In this document: one piece after another, positions 1-13,552 of the stretch
Position numbering within the stretch: the first letter of the stretch is position 1
Layout of the letters: every line of letters starts with the position of its first letter
DNA from: Selaginella tamariscina
Taxonomy: Eukaryota; Streptophyta; Lycopodiopsida; Selaginellales; Selaginellaceae
DNA length: 64,000 nt
Direction: 5' to 3'
Assembly (NCBI GenBank): GCA_003024785.1
Contig: PUQB01000018.1
Location: forward strand, 1,048,487-1,112,486
The notes under the pieces: generated by a model
Seen by the model: only the letters and a program-made list of their open reading frames with translations
The model's database searches: none
Told to the model about the DNA's origin: nothing
Made by a program: the position numbers and the translations under genes

Positions 1-85
1 TGAGTGAGTGACAATGACATACATATAAGAGAAAAGGTATAAAAGGATCTCTCTCACACACACACGCATGCACGCACGCACACAC

Positions 86-708
86 CTTGAATCTTTCCAA
101 TCTGAAAACAGCAGGAAAGACAAAGGATAAACACTGTCCTGCTTCCCATTTTCGTGTAATGCTCACAAACTTTCCTGTTTAAGAATAATAAGTACATTTA
201 CTAAAGTAATTATATAATGTTTATTTATTATATTTCCATAATATTTTTAATAATATAAATTTATTTCATTAATTTAAATTGAACTTAATAAAACCTGGTG
301 TTGGAGTTTCAAGCTCAACTCCATTAACGGAGCATTTCAAGCCTTTTGAATATGCCCAATAAGGTACTCTCACGATATAGTGGCTTTTCCATGCGATTTG
401 TTCTGCAAGTTAACTCATACATACATATATATATATATAATTCACACACACGCACACACACACACACACACACACAACACATACACGCGCACACACCTGT
501 GTAAACGTGAAGGTAACATTGAGGTTAGGATCTACAGAAGTCATCTGACTAACTGTTTGATCCACTACGAGGCCAGCAGCATCCCATGTAGCGGTTGAAG
601 ATACATATTGAATAACATATAAATGTGGAACATCCTTTGTTCGATCTTCTAAGTATATGGAGTCTCCAAGCTTAGAGAACGATTCAATTGCTGCATAGAC
701 AACAGGAT

Positions 709-778
<70 letters not shown>

Positions 779-1452
779 CACACACACGTACCAGTTCCGT
801 AGCAGCACCAGAAACAGTCGTACGGAGTACCCCAACCATGGTACGACTTTGCCTTGGAGCTTCCAGGTGCAAGTGGTAACATATAAATCATAACACCTGG
901 TTTCTGACCACGTTGTATTGTTAAAACTCCATTTAATAATGCTCGTCATAAAAATCGGCATATTTCATCTTTCGTCCACCGAAACAAATTACGTGCAACC
1001 TGAACAAATTAGTTAATATAAAGGTTTCTTTTTTAATTAAATTTAATTTAATAAATATTTAACAATTATTAATACCTTCAGCATGTTGTATGTTGTACAT
1101 GATTCTTCGTTCTCGGTCCCCAGCGTTGTAGCAAGCCTGTTAGGGACTGACCTGAAATTCTAACCTTAAGTAATTAACTATTTAACTTTATTAACTATAT
1201 TTAAACTATTTGAGTTATTTAGATACAATATTTATTATAATAAACACTGTACCAGAATTCCCCAACAGAAGTTCCACCAGTAGCATATGTATGTGACGAC
1301 GATATAATCTCCATGAAGTATTCAGTAAGCTCCTGTTTATAAGCTCATGATATAAACACACATACATATGTTTGTGTGTGTGTGTTTGCGATATAGAACA
1401 CATTCTTCACATGTAAGTAGATTATGTCATGTATATTACTCCCTCACTCACT

Positions 1453-1489
<37 letters not shown>

Positions 1490-1860
1490 TGCATATGGTA
1501 TGCATGTATATACCTTGAACAATTCATCCCCCACAGCCTCGTATCTCATTTGTGCACCAATTACCACAGGTATGTGTGTGTTTGCATGGAAGTCTGCAAC
1601 ACTGTCAGCCTGATTGATAAAAGGTTGGTTAATTAAAATTATCATGTTTTATTTAGTGTTATATAACATAATTTAACATACATATATAATCGTATATATA
1701 ATTACATCACATTCCTTAAGCCTACCTGGACAGCCAACAATCCCAAAAAACAAGGCTTATCGAACAAGTGTCCCAATCTCAGGTGCTTGCCATCTCCCTA
1801 TAACCTTTAAAGATTAACACAAATACACGTGTATGTACCTAGGTGTGCGTGTGTGTGTGC

Positions 1861-1924
<64 letters not shown>

Positions 1925-3236
1925 TTACAGTTATTTGATATAAACGATACATGACATCATTCATTCCACCAGTTTCTTCATTTAAAGACTGCCAGTGCTC
2001 TCAATAGTGAAGTTTTCAACGACGGCCTCCACACGAGCCGAGAAATAATCTGCCATTGCAAGCAGCATCTCAAATGCCATCTTATTATCTGCATAAGTGT
2101 ACTGGTCCAAAAGACCTGCCATAATCTTTACACAACTCCAATCAGTCTATATACATGTGCACACACACACACACACACCTTGTGGATTGGTGTAAGTAGG
2201 GCCCAAACAGGTTGTAGAGCCTCGAAGCGATCAAAAAGGCTTGTCGGGAATGCAGATAAGTAGCCAGTGCCGATCTTGGACTGGCATTCTGCTAACGCTT
2301 CAACGACTGAGTTCATGTTCTTGTATATGTAAGATTATGCGTACTTGCCCATGTCATAGCAGTTGCACTCAAATAATGCCCTGTAGATAAACAGCTCTCC
2401 TCTCTCTCTCTCACACACACACACACAACACGCACACACACACACACGTACGTACCAACAAAATGGCCTCGAAGTTCAGAGTCAGGATTCTCCCAGCCAC
2501 CGTATGGTTTACCAGAGGCATTCAGGCCAGCGGTGGTTCGGAACTATATACAAGGCTATCCACATCCAGCATTAAGAGGTACTCGAGGTTGGTGTGCTGG
2601 GCAGATCCGTAGCTCGATTCCAGTGAAAGCCTCACGTTGTGCAGTGAGAGTGCCTCCAGAAATGAACTCTTCTTGGTCTTCTTCTTCTTCTGCTCCTCTA
2701 GCATTTCTCTCCTTAATCTTCCAGTGTGTGTTCCAGTCGTGTTCCATCCCGACGTTGATGAATACTACACAAATAAATACAATCTCTCTCTCTCTCGTCT
2801 CTCTCTCTCTCCTTGCATGGCGTGTATGTGTGCGTGCATGTTTGCATTAACGCTGGAGAGAGAGAGAGAGAGAGGGAGAGATTACACGAAAACAAGCTAT
2901 AAAGACTTGCCTTGCAATACATTGCACATGCACCAAGTTAGTGTGTGTATTGTGTGTGAAGAGACAGAGAGAGAGAGAGAGAGATCCAATTGAAAATTAA
3001 ACAGAACCACAGCTAGAAGATAAGCTATTAAGCACAGAAACTACACATACAGACACGTTACACACATATGAACGTGTGTAGGTGTGTGTGTACAAATACA
3101 CATATTATACCTCTGAAACAAGAAATTCGAGTGGAAAGAATACAGCTGACTCCTCAGTGTATGAGAAACCCCTGTATTAGTGCACAATTTCCCAAGACAT
3201 AGCCAAGGAACAGTACCAAGAAGAAAAGTCCCACAT
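86..3236 (-). CDS. GH127-type beta-L-arabinofuranosidase (DUF1680), 3' end off window, frame breaks
   Basis: Plant secreted glycoside hydrolase family 127 protein, expected to release beta-L-arabinofuranose from hydroxyproline-linked arabinans in wall glycoproteins. Exons read on the minus strand: 3236-3111 (hydrophobic N-terminus, then 'LRSQLYSFHSNF'), 2764-2456 ('QTNLEYLLMLDVD'-like, 'GLNASGKPYGGWENPDSELR'), 2380-2179 ('HYLSATAMTWAST', 'ECQSKIGTGYLSAFP'), 2125-1929 ('GLLDQYTYADN', 'NEETGGMNDVMY'), 1797-1726 ('LGHLFDKPCFLGLLAVQ'), 1609-1514 ('FHANTHIPVVIGAQMRYE'), 1332-1253 ('HTYATGGTSVGEFW'), 1151-1076 ('ATTLGTENEESCTTYNMLK'), 999-792 ('YHGWGTPYDCFWCCYGT'), 690-497 ('IESFSKLGDSIY'), 402-295 and 174-86. 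Introns have GT..AG ends. The rest of the C-terminus lies left of base 1. Single or double base frame breaks occur in at least five exons (near 375, 930, 955, 2001 and 2325), with no nonsense substitution in the readable frames. Start ATG at 3236 precedes a hydrophobic stretch. A small exon between 2764 and 3111 may be missed. Confidence 0.88.
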
Positions 3237-3729
3237 GTTTATTAGAGACCTATGCAAAAAAAAAAACTAAGGATAACTTAATAAAATGATGAAATAAATC
3301 ATTCAGTTATATATATGTATCTAAACTCAACAAATTATTAAATTAAATAGTACATGTATGATTGTGATGTTTACCACTAACATGCAACACGAATGATTCA
3401 TACGCTTGCAAGGCAAGGTACATAATTAACCTCTCACTTTCGCTTCATATATACACATATACATACACCTTAACATATTACTAATAGTACGTGTGTGTGT
3501 GTGTGTCATATTATAATATATAATACCATGAATGAATTGTGCATGAAGGTTTCACACATGAAGCATAATTGTCGTGAATGCAGTGGCTTTTGTTCAATCA
3601 TGTCCGGAATATATGCAGACTTCGTGTCCCCCTGTCTGCTTTATTGTTTAACTGTTGCTAACTATCTGTTTAACAAACAGTTAATATACACGCTGTACGT
3701 CCCGTGTGTGTGTGTGTCTGTGTATTTAC

Positions 3730-3777
<48 letters not shown>

Positions 3778-3799
3778 ACACACACACACACATACACGC

Positions 3800-4018
3800 G
3801 GATATTTAAGAGAGGCTGGCCATGAGACGTAAGGCGCTGGATCAGTTCGGTCGATCTTCATCAACGATTCAAAAGCGACCGCTGCCACGTCGACATTATT
3901 CCACTTACAGCTTGCATTGAGAAGTATCTTCCACGCAAAGGGCGTATATTCCTGTGGCATATCTCTTGAGCATATCTATCGCAGCACTTAGCTCGTTGGC
4001 CCTGAATAAATAGGAAGA

Positions 4019-4059
<41 letters not shown>

Positions 4060-4325
4060 CTCATAGATATATGATAATAACACATGCTCACACAGTGCTA
4101 CCTCCCCAGCATATCGACCATACACACGTAGTGTTCAACGCTGGGAACCACACCATACGTTGTGAGCATATCCCCAAAATATTCTTTGCCTTCTCTCACT
4201 AGACCTGCGTGACTGCAAGCCGTAAGCAGTACCACAAACGTCACGTTGTCTGGCTCTTTCTCCTTCTGTTTTACTCGTTTTAATCTCTTCTCTCTCTCTC
4301 TCTCTTCTCTCTCCTCTCTCTCTCT

Positions 4326-4362
<37 letters not shown>

Positions 4363-4943
4363 TATATATATAATATATATATTAATATATAGACACACAC
4401 CACACATACATACACATACACTTGCCTTCATACGTTTCCCAAAGTTCGAGCACATATTTAACATTGCCAAGCCTGCTATATCCTCCGAGGAGAGAGTTCC
4501 AGGCAGCCAACTCCGGTGAGATAGAATCAAAAAGAAGCCTACACTCTACCATGCTGAATACAAGTTATATAATACATAATTCCAGTATATATACACACAC
4601 ACGCACACACATCATGCATATGCACACATACATACCTGCTGCATTTTGCATAGAAATCGATAACAGAGTTCATCAAAAGCACATCTTCCTCGTAACCGCG
4701 TTTAAGCACATAAGTGTAAACTGCCTTTCCAATTTTAGAGCCGCCACGCATGCACATGCCTGAGTGCAGCAACAAATAGACGAGCATCCACGTCATCAAA
4801 TACACTTGGCGAACACTCCATAAAGAGCTCCAACGCAAGACTTCCCTCCCCATTTTCCACATATCCAAGCAACAACCCCGTCAGTGTTCCACCCCAAGGC
4901 TCTGTACAATGTCAACGTACGTGTGTGTGTTGCGTGTGCGTGC

Positions 4944-5018
<75 letters not shown>

Positions 5019-6159
5019 GTTAAATAAATACCATACCATTTTGTCGAAAGCTAGCCGAGCGTCAAGCATGCTGCCACATTGGAGTACATGTCCACAAGAG
5101 TGTTTGTCAAATATAAATCGTGTTCATAGCCGCATCTTATAGCTTGAGAATGCCGAGAACATGCCTGAAAAATTTAAACTGTAAGGTGATAATAATAAAT
5201 ACATATTAGTGTGTGTGTGTGTGTGAGGATACCTTTGTCAAGTGAAATTAACTTAATAAGTTTTCCCTGTACTTGTTCTCTTGTCTTTCAATGCACTATT
5301 AGTACATGCTTTAATAGCAGCAACGAATGTACTGCTGATTATATAAGACAGTAAACTGTTAGTCTAGCATTATAACTTATTAACTATATTAAAATGATTA
5401 ATAAAAACTGAATAAACATTAAAATGCATATGTTAAACTAGCATAGACATAATAAACTGAATATTTAAACTAGCATGCACATAATAAACATTAAAAACAA
5501 TTCTAAACTAACATTAAGAACTAACCAAAATTTATTTTACACACAAAAACTAAACAAGATTTACAGATGTCTAAATACTTACCATTTGGTATGAAACCTT
5601 CAATTTGCATATGGCAAAACAGCTTGAAAGCCGAATATTCTTCCCGTATTCAGCATATCCCAGCATCAATGTGTTCCACGATACAATACTTGGGCTTATT
5701 ATCCCATCAAAGACCACCTTGTACAAAATCAATAAAACTAAATAAACTTGAGTAAATTACATTAATATTTTTATATTTATTACTAATTAAATACCTTAGC
5801 CATTGGCAAACTCCCACACTTTATGTACATGTCCATAATGCTATTTGCAACAAAAACTTGTTTATCAAATCCAAAATTTGCAGCTTCATCATGGATTACT
5901 ATAGCAGCTCTGCTACCTGCAAATATATATAAACTATATTTTAAATTTATATTAATATGTATACATACATACAAATACACACACACACATACATATACAT
6001 ATATATATGTGCGTGCATGTGTGTGTGTGTGTGTGGTATAACTTTACCTTCTGCTGCCAGACTTGAACAAGCTTTGAGGGCCATAACAAAGGATAAAGCA
6101 TCTGCAGCACCACACAACACACACAACATATATTATATATATATAATAGATAGATAAGA

Positions 6160-6240
<81 letters not shown>

Positions 6241-6858
6241 TTATTAAAATACCAGGTTGTTCATGGATCTTCATGCGTGAAAATACATCCAGAGCAAGCT
6301 GGCCGTGCCCATTCTCCACGTATCCCAGCATTAACACAGTCCATGAAACAACGGGACGTGAGATGTCATCGAATATTCTCTTTGCTTCTGAGACCCTCCC
6401 AAACTTCATATACATGTCAACCAGAGTACTCGAGACCAGCACCTCAGTGTGAAACCCCTCTTTACTGCTTGGTGTACAAGCACACCACATCTTCAGCTGT
6501 AGAAATTAATAAATTAAGATAAATATTTGATTTAATAAATAATACAAAAACAAATTACCTTTTAACTTTGAGCAAGCCTTCAGTGCAGCGACAAATGTCA
6601 AACTGTTTTTAATAAAACTCATTTCATGAAATATATTTAAAGCTATTTCAGGCTCCCATTTTCAATAAATCCCATCATTAATGTATTCCATGATACCGTC
6701 GTGTGGAATTTCATTTCACAAAATACATGTATAGCATCCGCTAAACTCCCACACTTCCCATACATATCCACCTATATATGTTATGTTCCTCGTATGTATT
6801 ATCCGCTACTCTCTCTCTCTCTCTCTCTCTCCCTCTCCCTCCCTCCCTCCCTCCCTCC

Positions 6859-6903
<45 letters not shown>

Positions 6904-7507
6904 AACACACATAGTATACTATCTAACATACCAAGCTGTTGCAACCAAAGATATCTGAGGATAGGCCGGAGGTGATCAACATAGAGTGCATTTGCATACC
7001 TTTCTCTAAAGGTATTAACTTAATTAAACTCCATTAACTTGGCTGCTTTCTTCTTGAGTTGCTAAACTTGTACATGCTTTAAACATGGAAACAAACTTCG
7101 AGCGTTCGGCAAAACACCTTCCTGAAGCATATAACAGAACAAGATTAAAGCTTGTTTACCTGCAAAATACACCCGCTTATGTGTGTGTGTGTGCTCCCGT
7201 GTGTATATACATACACGTACCTTCCCCATTCTCTGCGTATCCATAAGGAGTGCTGTCCAAGTGACTACGTCACGCTCCTGCATACTTTTGAATATTCTTT
7301 GAGCATTGGAAAGCTGCCCGCATTTTGAATGTATCCACTAGCATGCTTGCGACAAATATATCCGAATCAAGTCCACACTTGGCAGCAAAAGTGTGAATCT
7401 TTGAAATCACTACAATCATAGTGTGCGTGGCGTGTGCTCATGTGTTATTTAAGTTATGTGTATATGTGTGTCCCGTTGATGTGTACATCTAGAACTGTAG
7501 TCCCCAG

Positions 7508-7552
<45 letters not shown>

Positions 7553-7643
7553 GCAATATGAATACCTATAGCAGTGTATATGTGTGCCTCGTATGTATGT
7601 GTATACTTAGCAAGTCATGCACATCTAGAACTGTAGTCACCCA

Positions 7644-7674
<31 letters not shown>

Positions 7675-7780
7675 AACACACACACACACACACACAATAT
7701 GAATATCTCTACCAGTGTATCGTATGTATGTGTATACTTAGCAAGTCATGCACATCTAGAACTGTAGTCACCCCAGCTCC

Positions 7781-7820
<40 letters not shown>

Positions 7821-8410
7821 ATATGAATACCTCTAGGCAGAGTTGACACTTTGAATTTGCCTTGTTCTTTTGTTGCTAGACATGAGCAGGCTTTTATTGC
7901 AGCAAGAAAACTTGAAGAATCATGTTGAGGACATCTCCAGAACAACTCAAGAGCAAAATGTTCTTCCCCATTCTCCGCGTATCCCAAGGTCTACATACAA
8001 GACATTACAACAACGAGTGTTTTAAATAAAATAACTAAATAACTACAATTTAATTAGAAAGCTAAAAAAACATAAATATTTACCAAGGCATTCCATGAAA
8101 CCACATCCCTATAGAGTGTGGTCTCAAAAAACTTGCTGTGCATCCGGCATGCTCCTACACTTTGCATATGTACTTATCAGGTTGCTGGATATGTACATGT
8201 CCATCCTGAAAGAAACCAACGTATGAAGAACATGTATGTATGTTTATATGATATGTATTGTCTACACATACATGTGTGTATGTATACGTACGTGTGGATG
8301 TTGTCCCCCGTATGTAGGATGGCATGAATCTCTCTTGCCTTACGGAGATCCATGGAGACTTTGCACGCTTTCAATGCTGCTAACACTGTGGACATGTTCA
8401 TTTTCATTTA
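3800..8410 (-). CDS. PLS-type pentatricopeptide repeat (PPR) protein, interrupted by SSR-rich introns
   Basis: PPR proteins bind organelle RNA sequence-specifically, often for C-to-U editing, splicing or stability. Read from 8405 downward, exons encode repeated P-L-S motifs: 'STVLAALKAC' (8385), 'SNLISTYAKC' (8180), 'SSSFLAAIKACSCLA' (7910), 'SDIFVASMLVDTF' (7350), 'VDMYGKCGSLADAIHVF' (6750), 'VLVSSTLVDMYMKFG' (6430), 'ALSFVMALKACSSLA' (6080), 'FVANSIMDMYIKCGS' (5830), 'SIVSWNTLMLGYAE' (5680), 'DLYLTNTLVDMY' (5110), 'VLLMNSVIDFYAKC' (4670), 'AAWNSLLGGYSRLGN' (4490), 'NVTFVVLLTACSHAG' (4230) and an E-like end 'PFAWKILLNASCKWNN' (3925). No DYW domain is visible after it. Most introns carry (GT)n, (GA)n or (TA)n tracts, unusual because PPR genes are intron-poor in flowering plants. 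Several exons need a one-base shift to stay in frame (for example near 3960 and 8150). The true N-terminus upstream of 8405 was not found, and this could be two fused models. Confidence 0.8.
7481..7835. repeat. Three-copy tandem duplication inside a PPR intron
   Basis: Three successive copies (about 7481-7620, 7621-7750, 7751-7835) share 'catctagaactgtagt', then a (CT)n-(CA)n tract, then 'aatatgaata'. Copies 1 and 2 also share 'gtatacttagcaagtcatg'. The third copy is cut short where the next exon begins. The period is about 130-140 bp. The array shows how this intron has grown by duplication of a microsatellite-bearing cassette. Confidence 0.85.
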
Positions 8411-8438
8411 AATCATAATATTTAGGTAATTAGTTATG

Positions 8439-8476
<38 letters not shown>

Positions 8477-9556
8477 CCCTGAAAGTTTTAAATTTAGAAG
8501 CTGTTTGTTATTTTTAAGAAATTTAAAATATGCCCTTGTTTAAACAAATGAGTTAAACTTATTCTTAGACACACACACACACACAGAGTCAAACACACAC
8601 GTATGTGTACAGCTCATGTTACTTCAATAATTAAAATCTTATAGCAACTTTGTATTATACAATGTCTGAATCCAAATAAAATGTAATCAATACAAATATG
8701 TTATTACGCTATAATATGTAATAATTATTGTTAGTACGCTGATCCCTTTTAGTAATTATAATGTTAATTATTTGAGCGCCTTAATTATAATTAATTAACT
8801 TAATTAATATCTTTTTTATATATAAATTTCTTTAAACACAATTCTCAGCTTTGGCTTTTAATATTTACTGAATAATTAAGTTATTAATTAATTTTGAAAG
8901 GGGCTGTGCCAATATGTACCCTTGTAATTTCAATTCAAGTTCATTATATTTAGACTTTTAAAGATTATAATAACTAATAAATATATTCCTATCTAATTTA
9001 TAACAAATAATAGGATGAAGTATTTTAGTGGGTATAATTTTATGATAAATATTATAAATAAGCAAATATTATTAAATTAATTTGATCAATAACTTAAAAA
9101 AAAAAGAATATTTAATACTGTTTCTTCTCATGTTTCGAGATAATTTTAAATACCTTGAACGCACGGAATGCCATCACTTTTGGCTTATACAGTTTTCTGA
9201 AATTTTATTTTATCATAAAATTATACATAACCAACTGTATTAAAAAACTATCGTTATAAGAAATTTAGTTTAAATTTAATGCTAATGAGAAATCAGTTGG
9301 AATTAAAATCTTACTAAATGTTTAGCATAACCATTTCATTTAGACATCTACATGCATAACAAATGCCCTCTTAACATACAAATAATGAATCATATTTAAA
9401 ACATTTAAAGATTATTTGTATTAAATATATAAAATCTAGACTATTGCATTAAGCATATTCTTAACGTATGTTGCATTGCATGGTTTGTATTCATAAGATA
9501 GTATGATATATTATTTTTTATAATTATCACATATGCAGTGTATATATCCTTCACAT

Positions 9557-9596
<40 letters not shown>

Positions 9597-11090
9597 CACA
9601 CACACACACACACACACACACCACAACATTTTTAACAACTTACTGCAACAAAGTTACAGGTTTCGTTAGGTATATTGTATGTAAAATGTTTTATTACAAT
9701 ATATAAATAGTATACAATTGGTAACTTTGTACGAAATTTCATTATACTATACTTTTACCTTGGAAATATACAATGTGTTAAATATCATTTATCGTATTGT
9801 AAACTTCTTCATATTTTTTTTCATATTAGTATATTTTTACAATTTCAAAAGCGCTGTTATGTTTTATTTTAATCATTTAGGATTATAGATATAGTTTATG
9901 AAAAAAGATTATAATATTTAATTATATTAAGCTAGCTGTTCTGTTTTCTCGTTTTGCATTTAGGTAAACTTACAGGATTAGACTAAAGTTTTTAAATAAT
10001 ATAAAATTAATATTAAACAATTATATCAAATGTTGATAACTAATTTTTAATTTGAATATCTTCAATTAAATAGGCAAAAATTAATATTAATGATGACGCA
10101 AGCATAAATAAGATGCATGAAATTTTGATATAATACGTGATATATTATATAGATAAAGTGTCAAAATTATTTTTTTTATAAATTTCAAATAATATTTATA
10201 TTTGCAACCTTAGTATACTTTAAAGTTAAACATGCCAATATAAACTAAGTACCAATTGATAAATAAGTGATGGTTTTATTGATAAAATGGAATCTTTTTT
10301 AAAAATGATATTTCATATCAAAATATTATATTTTTAAATTACAATTTATATATATATATAATATATAACACTTAAACATATCCTATAATGATTACAAAAC
10401 AAGAAAATATAAATTTAAGATACAAAATATTATGTGTGATATAGTATGTATGTTGAAAATCCATATTAACGAAAAATGTAATTATATTCAATCGATGAAA
10501 ACGTAATGAATAATTGGCACACCCTAATGCATATTTAATTACAAAAAAACATATTAAATTGTAAATTAAATTTACATTTTTTAGCATTTTACATAATTTA
10601 AATTGAATATTAACATATTATGTACTTAAATTCTTTAATTTTTCTTATAAAAATAAATTACTTTCCAGATAGAAAATGTTACAAGTTTATATAATAAAAG
10701 TAAAGATAAGTGGCCGGTTTCATTATTTAATAAAAACAATACACCATGTTATATACACTAGTATATGTGTATATGATTACAATTTTCTTAAAACGTGTAG
10801 ATTTAAACTAACTTTAAAACTTAAACTTAATTTAAGTTTTGTAATGAAAATAAAATTATTTAAAAACCGTTTGACTCACTTAATAATTTTATTAATTGTT
10901 TTAATAGCTTTAAAATATGCTAATAAAATATGTAAATAGATTAAATAAAAGAGATGTAATTAGGCTTGAAGAATCACTATAGTAAATCATTTTTAATACT
11001 TTACTAATATAATTTACTATAAGAAATAATGATATAAAATATACACATACACACACATGCGCACACGTATTTACCGTAAGTATGTACTAA
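8411..11090. other. Gene-free, very AT-rich spacer
   Basis: No coding exon is recognisable on either strand. The stretch is strongly AT-rich with runs of A and T, a (TA)n tract near 8440-8474 and a (CT)n-(CA)n compound repeat at 9560-9622. Open frames here are lysine, isoleucine and asparagine rich, as expected from base composition alone. It separates the 5' side of the PPR gene from the 3' side of the polymerase eta gene, so PPR promoter elements may lie in it. I see no defined promoter motif. Confidence 0.6.
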
Positions 11091-11099
11091 TCAGTAAGT

Positions 11100-13495
11100 T
11101 TAACACTTCTTAAAGAACTTGGATACAGTGGAGACTTGTCCAGTTCGAACTCGTTTACCTGCGTTACTTTTAGACTGCTCAATACTCTTAAATATACGCT
11201 CTTGTTCGCCTTGTCAATGGAGTTGAATCAACATCTTCGCCCTTATTGATACTTCACCCTTTTCTTCAACCACCTGCACTTCGCCTTTTCGCCCTTAGAA
11301 GATAAGTATTTCATAATTCCTTCTGTGGCCTTGGATGGTTTTGTAGGGGTTTGTGTCTGTGTATCTTTGGAGGAGTAGTACTCATGTCTTTAGCAGCTGA
11401 GAAAAATGCTCTATAGAATGAACTCCCTAAAAACAAGTAAATGATGTAAATCTATATATGTCTATTGTTAATGCCTTAGAAATGTATATAACTTTCTTCT
11501 AATAAATAGATTTCATATCATATGTTACCTCCATATTATTAAAATATATAAAACCATTTAATTACCTGGACACGAAGGTTTTGAAAGCCACTCGCAGATA
11601 AAGCAAGCCGGTTAACCGCCGACTTCGTTCCAGTTGTTGATACAAATTATACCCAGGCATCTTGAAGAACTTCGCTAGACTCTTAACTCCTGTGGGCCAC
11701 TCACCCATAGATTCATCAAGATCCTCAGAATATTTCAGTTCTCAAGATTCTCGGAATATTCTAGCGGATATTCTCGGGATTTTGATGTTGGACAGTAGCT
11801 GTATAACTGCGTGGGCATGAACATGACTTTGAATGATCACTCGAATCTCTGTATCCGTGCCTGTAGTATAGCTGGAATATTCTTGGTATCCTTGGTTTTG
11901 CTTTAAATCACGTAATAGCCTGAGTGACAATTCCTCTGCCAATATCGCAAGCCACCTCCTGTTGTCAAAATCAATTATATTATATCACACACACACAGAC
12001 GTTGTGTGTGTGTGTGTGTGTGTGTTTCCTTTTGCCATTTATCTATGTACATGTAGTGTGGTCGTATACACACACACACACGCACGCACGCACGCACTAT
12101 AACTATATATTCATATATCTACAAGACACACGCATTATCTGTATATGCAAGTATACAAATTACCTGATTTCGACAGCGTCACTAGTTGGTGTGAAACTCT
12201 TCGCAGCCAACATAGACTTTGTATTTGTTTCATTCCACTGTGTAATAAATCTTAGAATATGCCAAAATAAAAGGAATACACACACAAATATACATACACA
12301 CGCACCGCAAGCACCTTTGTCATTTTGCATTCCACGAACAGCTATGCATAGCGGTGCCCATGCGTCACCAAAGCATGATACCAGTGCCGTTTGGGAGATT
12401 GCCTGAGCCTCACCTGCTGTCGTGCAATTCCATTTGCTACGTAATTGCTACAAAAATAATACTTACATACTAATATATATCAACTAAAATCAATATAATT
12501 TATTTATGGTACCTTACCTCCCCAGCTTTCCACCCAGAATTTAATTTCTTTAACGGTAAATTTTGCATTAAGTCTGGTACTGCTTCAGGCATAACCTTCA
12601 TATTAAAACAATGAAAGTATTATGTAAATATATATGTATATGTAAATGCGCACACGCGCGCGCGCGCAACACACACACAACACAACTACATACCAGTGTT
12701 TGTCGATCAGGCTTATTCCTCGCAGATGCAATTTTTGCAAGCAGCTTATTTGTGCAATTCCCTGCATAAAAGCAAAAACGATGGCATTGTACGATACGAC
12801 TATATTTATAATAATATATAGAAATTATAATAACACGCACATGCACACATGATTTTCTAATACAGTACAATCGATAACAAAAAGACTCAGCTTACCACGG
12901 AGCAAGTGTAACCGAGTTCATTACGTACTGCTGCACGAATTTCGTTGGCAATAACAGATCCTGCCAGTAATCTATATGAAAAAATTATTTAAAAAGTAAA
13001 AATTGAATAAGAATAATATATATGATATTTATATATATCTGTGATATATTAATTATAGAGTTTAAGATCTCACTAGCCTCAAATGCATTTGCTGACTAGA
13101 TGAACCGTTCTCTAAATCATTACTGGTTTCCCATCATCCGCTTTCTCAATAAGGCTCTCAAGTGCGTGCTTGATATCAATGTTTTTACTTAGTAATTCGT
13201 CTACCTATGATTAATTGATTAATAAATATTAATTTGTCTATATATACATACACACACACACACACAGAAGCATATATGAGTAGCTAACTAACTTAGATGC
13301 TAACCTCTAACCTCTTTAGTTACGTCCAGTATGCTTCGTCAATGCTTGCACGCTCACATACGGCTGCAAACCGCCTGAATATTGCAAACACTTGCAGTGA
13401 TGCCTGTAAGAACATTTCAGATAACTTACATAAATAACATGACATACATATAGCGTATTGCGTCTATATGTATGAGAGTGTATCTATACATCACA

Positions 13496-13552
<57 letters not shown>

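Noticed and set aside
410-961. A single 183-codon minus-strand open frame
   Set aside because: It is two GH127 exons joined by reading through an intron of (GT)n, (GA)n and (TA)n repeats; the middle Ser/Leu and Tyr/Ile runs are repeat translation.
7481-7835. CRISPR-like array
   Set aside because: The repeat units are whole duplicated cassettes of microsatellite DNA with no unique spacers, in a plant intron.
10676-10939. 87-codon Lys/Leu/Ile-rich frame
   Set aside because: Its composition matches the surrounding AT-rich DNA and there is no motif or neighbour to support it.
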